NCBI GenBank assembly: GCA_038363925.1
Contig: JAQQWL010000016.1
Coordinates: forward strand, 930,001-994,000
Direction of reading: 5' to 3'
DNA: 64,000 nucleotides
Origin: Apiospora phragmitis
Lineage: Eukaryota > Ascomycota > Sordariomycetes > Amphisphaeriales > Apiosporaceae
Shown here: positions 60,730 to 64,000 of the stretch, one piece after another
How the letters are laid out: every line of letters starts with the position of its first letter
Numbering within the stretch: position 1 is the stretch's first letter
Made by a program: the position numbers and the translations under genes
The notes under the pieces: model-generated
Databases searched by the model: none
The model's input: only the letters and a program-made list of their open reading frames with translations
What the model was told of the DNA's origin: nothing

Positions 60730-61290
60730 ATATTTTACGAAAGTAACGGATTATTAATAGAATTCGCTTTTCTTTAAATTAATTAATAGGTTAGCGTTTT
60801 GTAGCTTTTAAAATATTAATTTTATATACTCTCGGTATTACTCGTTATTCTCGGAATAAATAAAGATATTATCGAGGTATATTATAATAAACTTATTAAA
60901 GTATTTTTATAAAATATAGTTAATTATAAATTAAAAATTAATTAATATATTAATTAAGTTAAACGGTATAATTTAATATTCGAAATAGCCGTACTTAGTT
61001 TAAAACGCGGTTTTTTATTTTTTTTTTTAATTCGGATTAGGTTATATGCGTTAAAGAGGTCGAATATTATAAAAATTTTAACGTGTAATAATTTATTTTA
61101 TAAATCGCCGATTAAAAGAAAGGGGTACCGGTTTTTAATAATAATTTCGTTAAGCTTCTAATAATCGATATATATATACACTACTTGGGTTTCTCGTCCT
61201 TACTCTTCTTTAAGACGAAAAGGATAGGGAAGCCTGTTAGCGACGTGAATAGTTATATAATTATTTTCTCGAGATTTTCCGTAATATATT
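60730..61290 (-). pseudogene. Gypsy reverse transcriptase relic (element B)
   Basis: The minus strand shows LTGFPILFVLKKSKDEKPK, then the KNRYPF block, DLFNAYNLIRI (first catalytic Asp region) and a YLDNIFIYSE-like remnant of the YxDD box about 200 nt later. The order and spacing match the Ty3/Gypsy reverse transcriptase. Multiple stop codons and the second catalytic Asp changed to Asn show inactivation. Confidence 0.78.
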
Positions 61291-63139
61291 TTTTTAAAGC
61301 TTGTTTATATTTTTAGTTAAGTTTATATATAAGTATAAATAAGGGTTATTTTTTATTTTTAAAAGGTATTTTATAATCTTATTATATATAAAGTAGTAAA
61401 CCTATTTTTAATTTTTTATTAAAAAATATTTTAAATTATTAATACTTTTTTAATATAATCGTTATAACGTTTAGCTTAAGTTTTTTAATAATAATATATG
61501 TTTTAAAAACTTTAAGTTTATTAAAAAGTCGCTTTTCAAACCGTTACCTATTAATTAAACCTTTTTTTAATATATTTTATTAAAATTAGCTTATTTTTTA
61601 ATTAATTTTAAAATTATTTACCCGTAATTAAGGTATTTTTAAAATTATATTATATTTTATAACGTCCGTAATATTATACGTAATTCGTTTATAACGTTTT
61701 TTAATATTAACCGGAAGGTTCGTAACTTTTTTTCGTACTTTTTTATTATTATAAGTTATAAATCCTTTATTAACGGTTTTAAATCGATATAAAGCGTTTT
61801 TTTCCTATTATTCGAATTTAAAGTAATTAACGATTCGTAATGAAATATAATTTTTTTACGCTCCGCTATTAAATAACGCTTTAATATAAACTCTTTTTAT
61901 ATTTATTATTAATATAATACATTTATAAATAGCTCGATTATTTATTATTTAATATAAGGACCTATTTTAATCCGTTTATTATTATTTTTTTATAATAAGC
62001 GGCGTCCGTTTCCCGAACGTTATTCTTATAAGTAATTAATAATTTCTTACGATCGATTTTTATATCGTCGCTATTATTTTTTCCGTTTTTTTAAAGCGTT
62101 TTTTAATATATTAATAAGGGTGTTTTTATATTTTTCCTTGTATAAAATACTATCCTTAATACTTAAGATTTAAGTTTTTCGGGTAATTTAAAAGTTTATT
62201 AAGTTCGCGGTAATTTATAAACGTTTTATAAATTTTTTAATATATTAAAGGGGTTTTTTTATCGGGTATATATTTATATATTTTAAAAACGTTAAATACC
62301 CTCCTTTAAATGTTTATAAGCTCGCGATTTTTTTTAAGCGTATTTAAAGTATTAATCCTTAAAATATTCTTTTTAATCTCGTTTTTTTAAGTAGTATTAT
62401 TATAATTATTATAAGTCTTTTTATATTAATAGGTACGCGCCGTCGTCCGGGGATCGATATTCGGATTTTTTCGATAATATAGTTCGGGTATAGTTACGTA
62501 ATAGGTCGTTTATTAATCCTTCGGGGAAACTATTCGTACTCGAGTTTCTTTACGAGGTGTTTTATATAAGTATTATATATATACGAAATTTATAAAAGTA
62601 TAAAATATTTTTTATATATAAAAGAAATTCGTAAGTTATTTTTTACGGCGTAATTACCGTAAATTTTTTAATTAAACCCGGCCGTAATAAGTATTTAACG
62701 TAAGTATTTCGAATTAAAATAAAGAATACTAGGGATAACTAATTATTTATTAATTTTTAAATTTTTAAACTTAACGATCTCATATATTAATTCGTTTATA
62801 AATATACTTATTAAATATTTATAGTTTATAAGTTATTTTAATTAGTTCGTAATACCGTTTATTAAATCGCTATTTTCGTTATAAAGGAGGGATCGTTCTT
62901 TTCGTATTATGGCGACGTTTCGGCTATAATCCTTCTTACTTCCCAGGGTTTTAAAGAATTATTCGGTACCTTCTTTATCCGTTAAGTAAAAAGTATACCT
63001 ATTATCGTAGTAAGCTATTTAAGATAAGTTACCGTATTTAATAATAACGCTATTATTTTTAATAATTATTATAAGGGTACTTTTTACTTTAATAATATTA
63101 ATTTATTATTCGTTTAAAACTTATCGGAAATCTTTCCTT

Positions 63140-63190
63140 AATGCTTAATATTTTCGAGTATAATACCCTAGTTTTTAATAATTATAACAA
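63140..63190 (-). other. Possible gag zinc-knuckle remnant (element B)
   Basis: The minus strand reads NTCYNYxKLGY, which resembles a CCHC knuckle after Cys-to-Tyr and His-to-Tyr RIP changes, and it lies at the expected place upstream of protease and reverse transcriptase. The motif is short and the call is tentative. Confidence 0.35.
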
Positions 63191-64000
63191 GTATTACGTA
63201 ATTTTTTATCTTATTTATTATATTTAATAACGTCGAAATCTATAAGCTTATTATAATAGCTATACGCCGTAATATTTTTAAATAATATATAATTATATTA
63301 ATATAATCGCCTCGTATTAGTTTAAATTCGATTAGTTTATCGCTAAAGTCCGCTTTATTTTTCACGGCGTCGTTTATATATACGAATATTAATTTTAATA
63401 ATAAGCTTTATATATAAAAAAAATTATTAAGGGCGTTAAGCCGGCTAAGTTCGTTTTTAATATTATTTTTTAATTCTCAGTAATATATTATAATTTTTAT
63501 AACTTCGGTATAGTTTAGTCGAGCTATAATATACCGGAACTCGGCTATATAAAAAGTGGTTAATTTTTTTTACTTAAAAGTTTTAAGTTCCCTTTCCGCT
63601 TATCGCTTTTCGTCGGGGTTTTAAAAAAGTGATTTAAAGGCGTATTCGAAGCCGTCGTAACTTTCGAAAATATATTATACCTCTGTGCGGTATAGCTTAA
63701 CTTATTAATCGTTTTTTATAAGTTTATTTAAATAAGGCTTAAATTAAACGAATACTTTATTTTTAAAAAACGAGGCGGCGTAAATAACTCGTTAAGTAAC
63801 GTTTTAAAACGTTTTATTATAAAATTATTAATAAGTTTCAATTTAAATAAAAAAGTTTTAAAAATTTCCGCTTATTTTATTAAAAAAGGTTAACGTATTA
63901 ATTTTTATACCCTTTTTTAATATAATAAAAGTTTAAATAATATTAATAATTATATAAAAAAGACGTACTTTTTTATATAACTTATTAATATTATAAAGTA

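Larger units (their letters stand above)
52147..64000. repeat. AT-rich, RIP-mutated nested transposon block
   Basis: From here to the window end the sequence is dominated by A and T with a great excess of TA steps, no intact genes, and relics of several transposons. Recognisable protein motifs have lost Gln/Trp codons to stops and Asp/Gly/Cys to Asn/Ser/Tyr, the product of C-to-T and G-to-A change. This is the signature of repeat-induced point mutation in ascomycetes. Less mutated islands remain at about 52660-53245 and 55130-55500. The block may be a subtelomeric, pericentromeric or internal heterochromatic segment. Confidence 0.9.
57266..64000 (-). mobile_element. Ty3/Gypsy element B, 3' LTR to gag, running off the window
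   Basis: Reading the minus strand from the window end inwards: a probable gag zinc-knuckle relic near 63150, reverse transcriptase at about 60.85-61.29 kb, integrase at about 59.49-59.99 kb, then a short zone with an opposite-strand frame, a polypurine tract (57931-57945) and the 3' LTR (57266-57930). The order RT before integrase marks it as Ty3/Gypsy, not Copia. All domains carry stops of RIP type, so it is inactive. It is inserted into element A; the left target-site copy would be agctc (57261-57265). The 5' LTR lies beyond 64000. Confidence 0.82.

Overview
This window is nuclear DNA from a filamentous ascomycete (Pezizomycotina, probably Sordariomycetes). The signs are: genes with several short 50-100 bp GT-AG introns, an actin gene with five introns, fungal-type housekeeping proteins, and a transposon block showing repeat-induced point mutation (RIP). 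I found no tRNA, rRNA or CRISPR and no bacterial sequence.

Region 1 (1-33 kb) is gene-dense and mostly housekeeping. In order: a Myb/SANT-like protein, Elongator subunit ELP2, a serine palmitoyltransferase small subunit (-), a mitochondrial GGQ release-factor-like protein, actin (-), the Hsp70 exchange factor FES1, mitochondrial ribosomal protein uL5m (-), a CaaX-tailed ubiquitin-specific protease, a phosphatase-dead 6-phosphofructo-2-kinase (-), TOM40, a saccharopine-dehydrogenase-like oxidoreductase, URM1 and an AZF1-like C2H2 transcription factor (-). Several products act in mitochondria (TOM40, TOM7, uL5m, the GGQ protein, an FAD carrier), and ELP2 and URM1 both serve wobble-uridine tRNA modification. 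The genes are otherwise independent, with no metabolite or defence cluster.

Region 2 (33-43.8 kb) is gene-poor. It holds the long upstream region of the C2H2 gene and one decayed 360-codon reading frame broken only by stop codons of RIP type.

Region 3 (43.8-51.9 kb) is genic again: splicing factor SF3B4 (-) divergent from TOM7 (five exons for 53 residues), an FLX1-type carrier, an unrecognised protein (-), an NAD(P)-binding epimerase-like protein and a hotdog thioesterase (-).

Region 4 (52.1-64 kb) is an extremely AT-rich, RIP-mutated nest of transposons. A pogo/Fot-type DDE element is interrupted by a solo LTR with a TATAA target duplication and by a Ty3/Gypsy element A. Element A is itself interrupted by a second copy, B, which runs off the window. 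Both Gypsy copies lie on the minus strand and carry an extra reading frame in the opposite sense between integrase and the 3' LTR.

A recurring oddity is that several conserved, essential genes (SF3B4, TOM40, the ubiquitin protease, the SPT small subunit) each need one or more single-base corrections, mostly in short homopolymers, to read through. This points to base-level assembly errors more than to real pseudogenes, and it affects every gene model in the window.
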